Shown in pieces: positions 1 to 5,962 of a stretch of 18,200 bases of DNA. The notes under the pieces were generated by a model that worked only from the letters and a program-made list of their open reading frames with translations, was not told where the DNA came from and ran no database searches. The DNA comes from Clostridia bacterium (GTDB taxonomy: Bacteria; Bacillota; Clostridia; Christensenellales; DTU072): assembly GCA_028699795.1 (NCBI GenBank), contig JAQVTZ010000013.1, forward strand, positions 1-18,200, given 5' to 3'. The position numbers and the translations under genes were made by a program. Each line of letters opens with the position of its first letter. Position 1 is the first letter of the stretch.

Positions 1-389
1 TCTTCGTCAACCGTAAGAATTGCTTCCAACCAGTCGGCGGAGTTAACGGTAATCCAACTGAGTGACTCGAACTCTTCTTCGGGCACAATGGTTTCTCTTT
101 GGACATATTGGTATACGACACTCGAACTTCTTTCGATGCCGTCTAGGGAAAGTGTAATCGCGGGATATTGGTTGTTGAGCACACGCATACAAGTACCCGG
201 CACATAAGAACCTGTATCGATATCGAAAGACAGGATATTGTATTGTGCGTCGCTTGGGGTAATCCGTGCCTCTGTAGAAGCTAAGGCAGTTTGGTCTTTG
301 GGGAGACTCACAGCAAAAACCAAAGCAAGTAAAGCTAATAGGAGTACTACCGTAAGACACGGTTTGCGGGCTATAATGTGTTTATTCAT
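1..389 (-). CDS. Secreted protein, N-terminal part only (gene runs off the left edge)
   Basis: The frame opens at an ATG at 389-387 and stays open for 129 codons to the window edge, so the C-terminus is missing. A purine-rich RBS (GAGAGAGG, about 395-403 on the complement) precedes the ATG. Residues 9-27 form a signal peptide: basic start (R8, K9), then a Leu/Val/Ala-rich core. Cleavage is plausible after A26 (VFA) or A37 (ALA). What follows is polar, beta-prone sequence with few charged clusters (for example ITLSLDG and SWITVNSADWLEAIL), similar in style to the giant beta-repeat protein at the other end of the window. I do not recognise a family. Role beyond export is unknown. The gene is transcribed away from the zinc-ribbon gene's 3' end and has its own putative promoter. 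Confidence 0.8.
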   Translation of the reverse strand, partial: MNKHIIARKPCLTVVLLLALLALVFAVSLPKDQTALASTEARITPSDAQYNILSFDIDTGSYVPGTCMRVLNNQYPAITLSLDGIERSSSVVYQYVQRETIVPEEEFESLSWITVNSADWLEAILTVDE

Positions 390-425
390 CTTCTACCTCT
401 CTCAGGCTGAAATGTATGCAACACT

Positions 426-455
426 ATAATAGCATAATATATATATATATAACAA
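426..455 (-). promoter_or_regulatory. Putative sigma-A promoter of the left-edge secreted protein, with a TA-repeat spacer
   Basis: On the minus strand a -35-like TTGTTA (complement of 450-455) and a -10-like TATTAT (complement of 426-431) are separated by 18 bp. The start codon at 389 is about 37 bases beyond the -10. Most of the spacer is a 15-base alternating AT run (437-451). The hexamers are imperfect, and the surrounding DNA is AT-rich, so chance matches are possible. Confidence 0.4.
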
Positions 456-540
456 GACCTTTTTTTTATTTTTACTAATTATTAATGGAAGATAGCCTAA
501 AAAAATCCAATATTTACTAAAATTTATTTTTCATTTGAGA

Positions 541-630
541 AGTTTCGCAACATCGCGAAGGCGGAAACATGCCTTTTTATAAACAATTGCCGTAACAAAA
601 AGAGCTGCTCGCAGAACAACTCTTTTGGTT
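541..630 (-). terminator. Likely rho-independent terminator of the zinc-ribbon gene, plus a nearby hairpin
   Basis: Downstream of the stop of the minus-strand gene at 658, AAAAGAG (598-604 arm) pairs with CTCTTTT (620-626). On the minus strand the hairpin is followed by a U-rich tract (CTCTTTTTGTT). The loop contains a small CTGC/GCAG pair. A second short hairpin further on (TTCGC/GCGAA around 543-559) has no good T-run. The rest of the 390-657 gap holds the promoter of the left-edge gene and AT-rich DNA, with no gene that I can see. Confidence 0.55.
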
Positions 631-657
631 ATGACAATCCTATATGGGACCCTCTAC

Positions 658-1146
658 TTAATTATCTTCGTCGTCTTCGTCCTCGTCGTCTTCGTCCTCG
701 TCTTCGAGGTTGTCGTCGTCGATGTCGTCTATATCGTCGATTTCTTCGAAATCATCCTCCATCAAATTTTCATCCGTATCTTCATTTTCTTCATTATCTT
801 CCCAATTTTCTTCTTCCGCTAGTCCTTCTAGCGATACTTCATCGGGCATAATAATATCATCCTCATCGACATTTTCTTCGTCTTCTTCGGATTTATCCCA
901 TTCATCTTCTTCATCCGCGTCTTTATGTTTTTCTGCAGCCTCAAGAAGCGCGGCGCAACTTTCGCAAATCTTTTCGCCGTCGTTCAAAAAATTGACACGG
1001 CATTTGGGACAAAGCTCCGCCTCTTCGTCGTCCACTTCTTCTTTGAAAGTGACACCCTTCATTTCAGCTTCGCAAATATCGCAGTATTCTTTGTCTACAG
1101 GGATATAATTTATATCACATCTGGGACATTTTTTGTATTTCGACAT
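658..1146 (-). CDS. Small double zinc-ribbon protein with hyperacidic C-terminal tail
   Basis: The product has 162 residues; the ATG at 1146-1144 is preceded by AAGGAG at a 5-base spacing. Residues 1-30 form a zinc ribbon with CPRC near the start and CDIC near residue 22. A second pair, CPKC and CESC, sits at about residues 46-63. Both are CxxC-CxxC treble-clef or ribbon types, so two Zn ions are likely. From about residue 75 to the end the chain is almost entirely Asp and Glu, with short IDD and EDEDD repeats, and is surely disordered. There is no signal peptide or membrane segment, so it is probably cytoplasmic. The acidic tail might bind a basic partner or mimic nucleic acid; that is inference. 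The N-terminal ribbon resembles those on many uncharacterised Firmicutes proteins. It stands alone with its own promoter and terminator. Confidence 0.85.
   Translation of the reverse strand: MSKYKKCPRCDINYIPVDKEYCDICEAEMKGVTFKEEVDDEEAELCPKCRVNFLNDGEKICESCAALLEAAEKHKDADEEDEWDKSEEDEENVDEDDIIMPDEVSLEGLAEEENWEDNEENEDTDENLMEDDFEEIDDIDDIDDDNLEDEDEDDEDEDDEDN
668..697 (-). repeat. Two perfect 15-bp tandem copies in the acidic-tail coding sequence
   Basis: TCGTCGTCTTCGTCC occurs at 668-682 and again at 683-697, encoding an EDEDD-type pentapeptide twice near the C-terminus. The unit is a multiple of three, so copy-number change would alter tail length without a frameshift. Confidence 0.9.
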
Positions 1147-1193
1147 AGCAACTCCTTACTACACTTTTTAGCAGTATAAACTAATTCGGCTAT

Positions 1194-1222
1194 ATTATAT
1201 TGACTAACTATGTAAAAGTAAA
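1194..1222 (-). promoter_or_regulatory. Putative sigma-A promoter of the zinc-ribbon gene
   Basis: On the minus strand TTTACT (complement of 1217-1222) and a perfect TATAAT (complement of 1194-1199) are separated by 17 bp. The start codon at 1146 is 47 bases beyond the -10, and the RBS lies between. The -10 is strong and the -35 is 4 of 6. Confidence 0.6.
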
Positions 1223-1295
1223 CCGTTTTGACATAAAAAATTTGAAAAATATTACTTTTCGTAGATCTCTTAAAAAATAGAAACATCTTCGAATA

Positions 1296-1496
1296 TAATT
1301 TGGGAACCTCTATTTCGCCCCTTCGAGGAATTTCGGATGGATTTTCGAGAAAATCGCCGTTTTGACGAAGTCAATAGCAGCGCTATTGTCGAGGAAAATA
1401 GGCGGTTACCAAACAACGTTTGCATTTTGGGTTTGGCAGTACAAGATGCCACAAGCCCAAAATGGCAAGCGGGAGCGAAATAGAGGCGCCCAATTA
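1296..1496. repeat. 201-bp hairpin-rich element with imperfect terminal inverted repeats (MITE-like or structured RNA)
   Basis: The ends are inverted copies. The left end reads GGGAACCTCTATTTCGC (1302-1318), and the complement of the right end (1471-1496) shares TAATT, GGG and a perfect 12-base core CCTCTATTTCGC. Inside are three hairpins: CAATAGC/GCTATTG (1372-1378 with 1382-1388, 3-base loop), CAAAC/GTTTG (1410-1414 with 1418-1422), and CATTTTGGG/CCCAAAATG (1423-1431 with 1456-1464), the last extended inward by TGGCA/TGCCA. A third copy of the end motif lies alone at 7109-7131. I see no clear target-site duplication and no transposase. A 78-codon minus-strand reading frame covers the element but looks spurious. 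Confidence 0.65.
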
Positions 1497-1525
1497 AAGG
1501 ACCCACTTCATAAATACGATTTTAA

Positions 1526-1552
1526 AAAGTGATACACTTTGCGCGAAAAGTG
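1526..1552. repeat. Three alternating complementary arms between the 201-bp element and the spo0A promoter
   Basis: AAAGTG (1526-1531), CACTTT (1535-1540) and AAAGTG (1547-1552) follow each other. The middle arm can pair with either neighbour, with loops of 3 or 6 bases. There is no T-run, so it is not a terminator. It could be a protein-binding palindrome or chance in AT-rich DNA. Confidence 0.4.
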
Positions 1553-1568
1553 CTGATAAAATTATTTC

Positions 1569-1593
1569 GTACAAATTAAAAATATTTTTGTAC
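1569..1593. promoter_or_regulatory. Operator-like inverted repeat next to the spo0A promoter
   Basis: GTACAAA (1569-1575) and TTTGTAC (1587-1593) are perfect 7-base inverted arms around an 11-base AT-rich centre. They end 6 bases before the -35 of the upstream spo0A promoter. The position suits a regulator-binding site. The protein is unknown. Confidence 0.4.
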
Positions 1594-1599
1594 AAATAC

Positions 1600-1628
1600 T
1601 TGTAATCCGTAAAATAATATGCTATAAT
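1600..1628 (+). promoter_or_regulatory. spo0A promoter P1, sigma-A type
   Basis: TTGTAA (1600-1605), 17-bp spacer, perfect TATAAT (1623-1628). Transcription would begin near 1635, about 87 bases before the spo0A start codon. This is the best vegetative promoter match in the intergenic region on the plus strand. Confidence 0.6.
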
Positions 1629-1639
1629 GTGACTGCTTT

Positions 1640-1646
1640 TGTCGAA
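1640..1646 (+). promoter_or_regulatory. Perfect 0A box (Spo0A-binding site) upstream of spo0A
   Basis: TGTCGAA, the consensus Spo0A operator known from Bacillus and Clostridium, sits 76 bases before the spo0A ATG. It lies just downstream of the predicted P1 start point and about 44 bases before the predicted P2 start point. At least six other copies of this 7-mer or its complement fall inside coding sequences in the window, so the match alone is weak; the position is what supports it. Confidence 0.5.
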
Positions 1647-1651
1647 CGACT

Positions 1652-1680
1652 ATTATTTTTATTTAACACCTTGCTATAAT
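1652..1680 (+). promoter_or_regulatory. Candidate second spo0A promoter P2 with poor -35
   Basis: A perfect TATAAT at 1675-1680 has no good -35 at 16-18 bp (only ATTATT or TTATTT). Such promoters often need an activator, and the 0A box lies just upstream of the -35 position. This remains an inference from spacing. Confidence 0.35.
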
Positions 1681-1721
1681 TGCCTCATATTGCCAAAAAA
1701 AACAGGATAAAGGAGATTTTT

Positions 1722-2486
1722 ATGACAAAAACATACTTGCTTGTCTTACAAGAGAGAGCAAAACTTTGCAATGATCTCAACAAGCTGACTAATTTAGTCC
1801 CGTCATTTGAGATCGCCGGCGTAGTAAACAGCTTTACCGACGCAAAACTAATCCTCGAAAAGTTTCCGATAGATGCTTTTATTGTTGAAATGAAAGACCT
1901 GTCGGAAATTTTTATGCAATCTATCGAGGGAATTGCATCTTTGCCTGTTAAACCTGTCATCGCCGTCTTCACGCCAATGCAAGACGATATGGCGCTCGCC
2001 AAGTTGCGCAAAAGAGGGTGTAACTTAATTTTCAGAGTACCGTGCGAAATAGAAGAAGCGGCAGAAGAATTGAAGCGCACCATTACTCTGCAAAAAAAGA
2101 ACGCTTCCCCTTTATCGGTACGCTTGCCGTACAACAAACCGCTTGACGAACGACTTGCCAACATCTTTATCGCCTCGGGCATACCGCCTCACATAAAAGG
2201 TTACCAGTTTTTGCGCGAAGCGGTCAAACTTGCAGTACATACTCCGTCTATGATAAATAATATTACCAAACAACTTTACCCCAGCGTCGCCTCCCATTAC
2301 AATACCACATCCAGCAAAGTCGAAAGAGCAATAAGACACGCTATCGATGTTGCTTGGTCCAGAGGGAAAATAGATAATATCAATAATATTTACGGTATCA
2401 AAGTTTTTTCTAAAGGAGAGCGCCCCACCAACGGCGAGCTAATCGCCCTTATTAGCGATAAAATTATTATAGAGGGTATTAGCTAA
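1722..2486 (+). CDS. spo0A: Spo0A, sporulation master regulator with degenerate receiver (Glu at the phospho-Asp position)
   Basis: The product has 254 residues. I chose the ATG at 1722 because AAAGGAG (1709-1715) precedes it at a 6-base spacing; the frame is open further up to a TTG at 1680, which lacks an RBS. Residues 148-250 are an unmistakable Spo0A effector domain: IPPHIKGYQFLREA, the recognition-helix region VERAIRHAIDVAWSRG (200-215) and the PTNGELIALI C-terminal motif, so binding to 0A boxes is expected. Residues 1-123 align without gaps with the early receiver of Bacillus Spo0A as I recall it, but D10 and D11 become Q10 and E11, and D56 becomes E56. The switch Thr is kept (T84) and the conserved Lys becomes R105. 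Mg binding and phosphotransfer are therefore unlikely, while E56 could mimic the phosphorylated state. It converges on the lipoprotein gene and ends at a shared terminator. Confidence 0.93.
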   Translation: MTKTYLLVLQERAKLCNDLNKLTNLVPSFEIAGVVNSFTDAKLILEKFPIDAFIVEMKDLSEIFMQSIEGIASLPVKPVIAVFTPMQDDMALAKLRKRGCNLIFRVPCEIEEAAEELKRTITLQKKNASPLSVRLPYNKPLDERLANIFIASGIPPHIKGYQFLREAVKLAVHTPSMINNITKQLYPSVASHYNTTSSKVERAIRHAIDVAWSRGKIDNINNIYGIKVFSKGERPTNGELIALISDKIIIEGIS

Positions 2487-2521
2487 TAAGCCGTAATTGT
2501 TGATGCGGAGATAAAACGGTT

Positions 2522-2570
2522 AAAAGGGGGCCGGTTCGCGCGTAGACGCGTGCCGGCCCCCTTTTGTTTT
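2522..2570. terminator. Bidirectional rho-independent terminator between spo0A and the lipoprotein gene
   Basis: A perfect 13-bp stem, AAAAGGGGGCCGG (2522-2534) with CCGGCCCCCTTTT (2553-2565), encloses an 18-base loop that can itself pair through CGCG/CGCG. The plus strand continues with GTTTT after the stem's own TTTT; the minus strand reads into TTTTAACC. It lies between the convergent stops at 2486 and 2606, so it serves both genes. Confidence 0.92.
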
Positions 2571-2605
2571 AACATTTTATGTTGGTTTGTATCTATTATT
2601 CAGCT

Positions 2606-4036
2606 TCAGCCACTATCGCTTGTAAGCAGCGCGATTTCGTCTTCGGCAGTCACAATCCCCAAAAGTGTCCCTGTTCTGCTGTCGGCATCACGCTCGATGA
2701 CTTCGTTAAGATTAAGATAATAGGTATTCTCCAACACATCCGAATTAAAGTAATATAGAGTGTTCCCCACCAAATCCAAAGACAACCAGCTTGTGCTGAA
2801 ACTACCGTCGAAGACAATAGAAGAGCTTTTAATATTTTCGCTATAAGTTACCGTATTGTCTATAACCGTTTTTTGCAAAACGGGAATACGATATACTACA
2901 TTGCTAAATAAATAATATACCGAAACCTCATTGTCGCTCTCTTCGATATCCAGTACCTTGACTTCGGAAGAACCGGGAATCAGTGTTTTGCGCGCCCAAT
3001 CGGCGCCCTCTTTATAAAGCATATCCACATTGTTGCCGTTGCTGACAATCGCGGTATCGTTGTTTAAGAATCTAAAATTCTTATAAGTGGTTTTCTTGGC
3101 ATATCTTATTTCGTTTGCAGGCAGAAATGCAAGAGATGTATCGAAATCGTAAGAATAGGTGCCTTCTGATGTCTTATTGGTACCCTGATCCGTCTTATTA
3201 TAAATTAAACGCACCTTGTCGCCTGCATACACCGCCTCCACCAATGTCAGTTTGAACCCGCCGGGATAAACGGATTCGACTCCGTAAGTTTCGGCGTTGG
3301 CCTCCAACACTTTTTGGGGTTCGCCTCCTGCTCTATAATACCATAACACATTATGGTAGCTGTTTTCGTTATCGGCCGCTTTTAAATAAAAAACAGAATT
3401 GACAAAATCGTTCTGACCTTCTTGATAGCGGGGGAAGACATAGGCATTTACCTCTTCGTCTATCTTGGTATCCGTAAACTTTTTGGAATTGGTGTCGATC
3501 GCATGCAATTCGTTCTCTTTCACATATAAAACATACCCGTCTACGACTTGATAAACAACGGTGTAATCGTCAAACTTTTTGACCACTTTGGTGTCGGTGC
3601 CGTCCAGTTTGGTTTTCATTAACCACATTTGGGCTATTTTGGGCTCGCCCTTGCTGTCTTTATCGATAGAAGGAGTGCTGTAAAAAAGATATCCGCCCGA
3701 GATATAAAGCCCCGAGGTCGCCGTAGTATTGTACACATTTTTGGATACAACCACAGTATTGGTGGACTTTAAAGGGTTTCCGTTTTGGTCGAGTTCGACA
3801 CGGGCAATTGCTCCCTTTTGCACTTCGCCGAAGGTGTTGTCCACTTCGTTGCCGGCATAGCCGTTAATATAATAAAGATATTTTCCGTATCTTACCGCAA
3901 GCCCGCCGTTAGAGGTCACGGTAGAGTCGGATGTATCCGTTGGAATCGCTTTTGTTTTGTAAGATTCGTTGCAACCAGCCAACATCGCGGCGGCCAACAG
4001 AACACAAACAATTACTAACAGTATTTTTTTAACCAT
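2606..4036 (-). CDS. Surface lipoprotein with predicted beta-propeller-like body (DUF5050-like)
   Basis: The product has 476 residues; the ATG at 4036 has ACGGAG 6-8 bases upstream. Residues 2-21 are a lipoprotein signal peptide ending in a lipobox, LAGC, with lipidation expected at C22 and anchoring to the outer face of the membrane. A Ser/Thr-rich linker (about 25-42) follows. The rest consists of repeated short beta segments such as KYLYYING, GYLFYS, GYVLYV, NTLYYFN and VYYLFS, about 40-60 residues apart. This spacing is typical of DUF5050 or propeller-type proteins, which display YYxN-like blade motifs. No catalytic motif is visible, and ligand and role are unknown. It has its own promoter downstream of the HAD gene, so it may be a separate unit from the operon behind it. 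Confidence 0.85.
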   Translation of the reverse strand: MVKKILLVIVCVLLAAAMLAGCNESYKTKAIPTDTSDSTVTSNGGLAVRYGKYLYYINGYAGNEVDNTFGEVQKGAIARVELDQNGNPLKSTNTVVVSKNVYNTTATSGLYISGGYLFYSTPSIDKDSKGEPKIAQMWLMKTKLDGTDTKVVKKFDDYTVVYQVVDGYVLYVKENELHAIDTNSKKFTDTKIDEEVNAYVFPRYQEGQNDFVNSVFYLKAADNENSYHNVLWYYRAGGEPQKVLEANAETYGVESVYPGGFKLTLVEAVYAGDKVRLIYNKTDQGTNKTSEGTYSYDFDTSLAFLPANEIRYAKKTTYKNFRFLNNDTAIVSNGNNVDMLYKEGADWARKTLIPGSSEVKVLDIEESDNEVSVYYLFSNVVYRIPVLQKTVIDNTVTYSENIKSSSIVFDGSFSTSWLSLDLVGNTLYYFNSDVLENTYYLNLNEVIERDADSRTGTLLGIVTAEDEIALLTSDSG

Positions 4037-4073
4037 ATTTACTCCGTTCTATAGATGCCTATAAGTAAAACTA

Positions 4074-4102
4074 ATTATATATTATAATTGCATAGTTTGC
4101 AA
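4074..4102 (-). promoter_or_regulatory. sigma-A promoter of the lipoprotein gene
   Basis: On the minus strand TTGCAA (complement of 4097-4102), a 17-bp spacer and a perfect TATAAT (complement of 4074-4079) predict a start near 4067, about 30 bases before the ATG. It lies in the 100-bp gap after the HAD gene. Confidence 0.65.
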
Positions 4103-4127
4103 TAGATTTGCCGCAATAGATTTTGCC
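4099..4127. repeat. Tandem 14/15-bp direct repeat overlapping the -35 of the lipoprotein promoter
   Basis: GCAATAGATTTGCC (4099-4112) is followed directly by GCAATAGATTTTGCC (4113-4127). The first copy covers most of the -35 hexamer. Tandem sites at this place could be operator half-sites for an unknown regulator. Confidence 0.55.
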
Positions 4128-4136
4128 AAAACCTGT

Positions 4137-4910
4137 TTATCCGATGATTTCGTTTATGGAAGGAAGCACGACGGTGGGCTGAATCCCCGAAGAAGCAAGC
4201 ATCTCGGGCGTTGTCTCACCCGACAGCACCAGCAAAGATTGATAGTTATTATTGATGCCGAAAAGGATATCCGTATAAAGTCTGTCACCCACCATCACAA
4301 TTTTTTCTCGGGCGACATGAACCGTCTTATCAATGATTTCCGCCATAGGAGAGTAAGGCTTGCCGCAAATCACACTCGGCGCTCTGCCGCAAGAGCACTC
4401 CAACAACGCCATTAACGCGCCCACATCGGGCATGTCGCCAATGTCCGAAGGGCAAACAGTGTCCGGATGCGTTGCCATAAATTCTCTGCCTTTTTCTAGT
4501 AGAATGTTGGCTTTCCACAGCTTTTCGTAGTTGAGCGTCGTGTCGAACGCAAGCAATACGATATCCGCATCCTCTTTGACTTCGATTCCCGCTGCCTTAA
4601 TTTCTGATACAAATGCAGGTGTCCCCAACGGATAAACGCTTTTCCCCTTGCGGCGGGTGGTCAAATATTGTATGGTTGCCATCGTTGAAGTAAGAATCTG
4701 CTCGGGAAGGGCGGGGTAGCCCATATCCGTTAACTTTTTTACATATTCTTGCTTGTCCCTACTGCTGTTATTGGTCAAAAAGAACACTTTTTTGCCTGCT
4801 TCGGTTAACTTTTTTAGCGTTTCGACAGCGTCCCCTATCGGCTTGTTGCCCAAATATACTGTACCATCAAGGTCAAAAAGAAATACCTCTGCGTCAATTT
4901 TTAATTCCAT
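4137..4910 (-). CDS. HAD-superfamily phosphatase, subfamily IIA (NagD-like)
   Basis: The product has 257 residues, the usual length for NagD or PNPase-type HAD-IIA hydrolases. All four HAD motifs are present: motif I FDLDGTVYLG with nucleophile D13 and acid/base D15; motif II LTNNSS with T46; motif III Lys K184 in CGKPY; motif IV MVGDRLYTDI with D209 and D214. The C2 cap lies between, at about residues 60-180. Such enzymes dephosphorylate small phosphometabolites (nucleotides, sugar phosphates, glycolate phosphate) in the cytoplasm; the substrate here cannot be told. Its ATG lies inside the end of the upstream gene (10-bp overlap, ATGGAATTAA), with GGAGAAG as RBS, which indicates translational coupling. 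The true substrate may be linked to that partner gene. Confidence 0.92.
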   Translation of the reverse strand: MELKIDAEVFLFDLDGTVYLGNKPIGDAVETLKKLTEAGKKVFFLTNNSSRDKQEYVKKLTDMGYPALPEQILTSTMATIQYLTTRRKGKSVYPLGTPAFVSEIKAAGIEVKEDADIVLLAFDTTLNYEKLWKANILLEKGREFMATHPDTVCPSDIGDMPDVGALMALLECSCGRAPSVICGKPYSPMAEIIDKTVHVAREKIVMVGDRLYTDILFGINNNYQSLLVLSGETTPEMLASSGIQPTVVLPSINEIIG

Positions 4911-5935
4911 TTATCTTCTCCATTGTTCAGCTTATCGATAAACCCTACGCGGCAAAGTGTGGCAAACAAACCTTGGTCTTTTACCCGTTCTTCGGCTTCC
5001 AAAAAACGATCAAAGAGAACGGAGGCGCAAGGCGTTTTGAAGTATCGTGCGCCGCTTTCCCAAAGATACCTTTCGGAATACCGTGACAAATCACTGTTGT
5101 TAGGAAGAACTTCCTTCAAAAACTCTCCCGATGCGCGGGAGATAAGCGCATCACGGCAAAGATTGCCCCTCAGCGCTACATCCTGTAAGAAAGTTCTGTC
5201 TTTCCCTATAAAGATACCATTAAAATCTAATTTTGTAAACTGTATCAAAGAAGCTATTGCCAAATAATTCGTAAAAAACACACTGTCTGCGGTATCATGA
5301 CTCTGCTTGCCAAAAGCGACTTCGTACAACAGTTCACCTCCCATGCGGGAAAAGATAGAGGAGGCTTTTGCCAATAGTTGCGCGCATTTTTTTATTTCTA
5401 ACGGCTCAGACAGCATCTTCTTAATTCGTTCTGCAAGCGTTATCATTGCCTTACAATCGGCATAACAAAGGGCTGCATCCGCGCAGGCAAAAAGCAATCC
5501 CATCAGCGAGGCATACGCCGATCCTCGGGTGTGTCGGGTTGTATTATAACTATAAAATACCTTTTCGGGCACCTTAAAAGTGGAATAAGCGTTCCCATTC
5601 TCGCAATATGGAGAATAGCAGATTTTATCTATAATGCCTGTCAATAACAGCAACCGCTTGCCTTTGGCTTCCTTTCGCGCTTTTTTTATTTCACGATATC
5701 CGCCCGCACCTACCACACAACACACATGCTCGCCAAACGCGCCTCCGATTTCCACCGGATTGCCTCCTTCTATAAGCAACTTCGACAATTCCGCTTTAGG
5801 GCATCCCACAATGCCCACCACTCCGTTTGGATAAGTTTGTCGTATTGTATCTGCAAGTGCCGCATAAGGGTTTTCACAAAAAACAGGTTCCGTCATCATA
5901 AAATAATTATAGTTTGTCCTTAAAAAAGATTTCAC
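4901..5935 (-). CDS. Unrecognised protein with degenerate dehydrogenase-like N-terminal domain
   Basis: The frame gives 344 residues from a GTG at 5935, which lacks a Shine-Dalgarno. ATGs at 5899 and 5896 (residues 13 and 14, MMTEPVF) are an alternative, although AAGGA lies about 17 bases away, so the start is uncertain. Residues 39-100 alternate strands and Gly-rich turns (VVGIVG at 39-44, then VVGAGGYREIKKA at 74-86, then LLLLTG at 95-100). This order resembles the nucleotide-binding half of iron-containing alcohol, glycerol or glycerol-1-phosphate dehydrogenases, where vGGGxxxDxxK and a vPT strand follow each other. The conserved Asp of that motif and the metal-binding His cluster are not visible. 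Residues 145-340 are mostly helical, Cys-rich and not recognised. It lies between AI-2E (27-bp gap) and HAD (overlap), so it is probably cotranscribed with both. Confidence 0.75.
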   Translation of the reverse strand: MKSFLRTNYNYFMMTEPVFCENPYAALADTIRQTYPNGVVGIVGCPKAELSKLLIEGGNPVEIGGAFGEHVCCVVGAGGYREIKKARKEAKGKRLLLLTGIIDKICYSPYCENGNAYSTFKVPEKVFYSYNTTRHTRGSAYASLMGLLFACADAALCYADCKAMITLAERIKKMLSEPLEIKKCAQLLAKASSIFSRMGGELLYEVAFGKQSHDTADSVFFTNYLAIASLIQFTKLDFNGIFIGKDRTFLQDVALRGNLCRDALISRASGEFLKEVLPNNSDLSRYSERYLWESGARYFKTPCASVLFDRFLEAEERVKDQGLFATLCRVGFIDKLNNGEDKWN

Positions 5936-5962
5936 CCGTTTTATGGCGCTTTTTGTTGTTTG

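Noticed and set aside
710..1108. Plus-strand Ser-rich frame of 132 codons
   Set aside because: It is the mirror of the Asp/Glu codon run in the zinc-ribbon gene, which has a good RBS, promoter and zinc motifs.
1270..1506. 78-codon minus-strand frame across the 201-bp element
   Set aside because: No RBS, composition unlike the neighbours, and the frame simply reads through the inverted repeats and hairpins.
1680..1721. N-terminal extension of Spo0A from a TTG start
   Set aside because: The ATG at 1722 has a strong RBS and gives the usual Spo0A N-terminus; the TTG overlaps a -10-like sequence and has no RBS.
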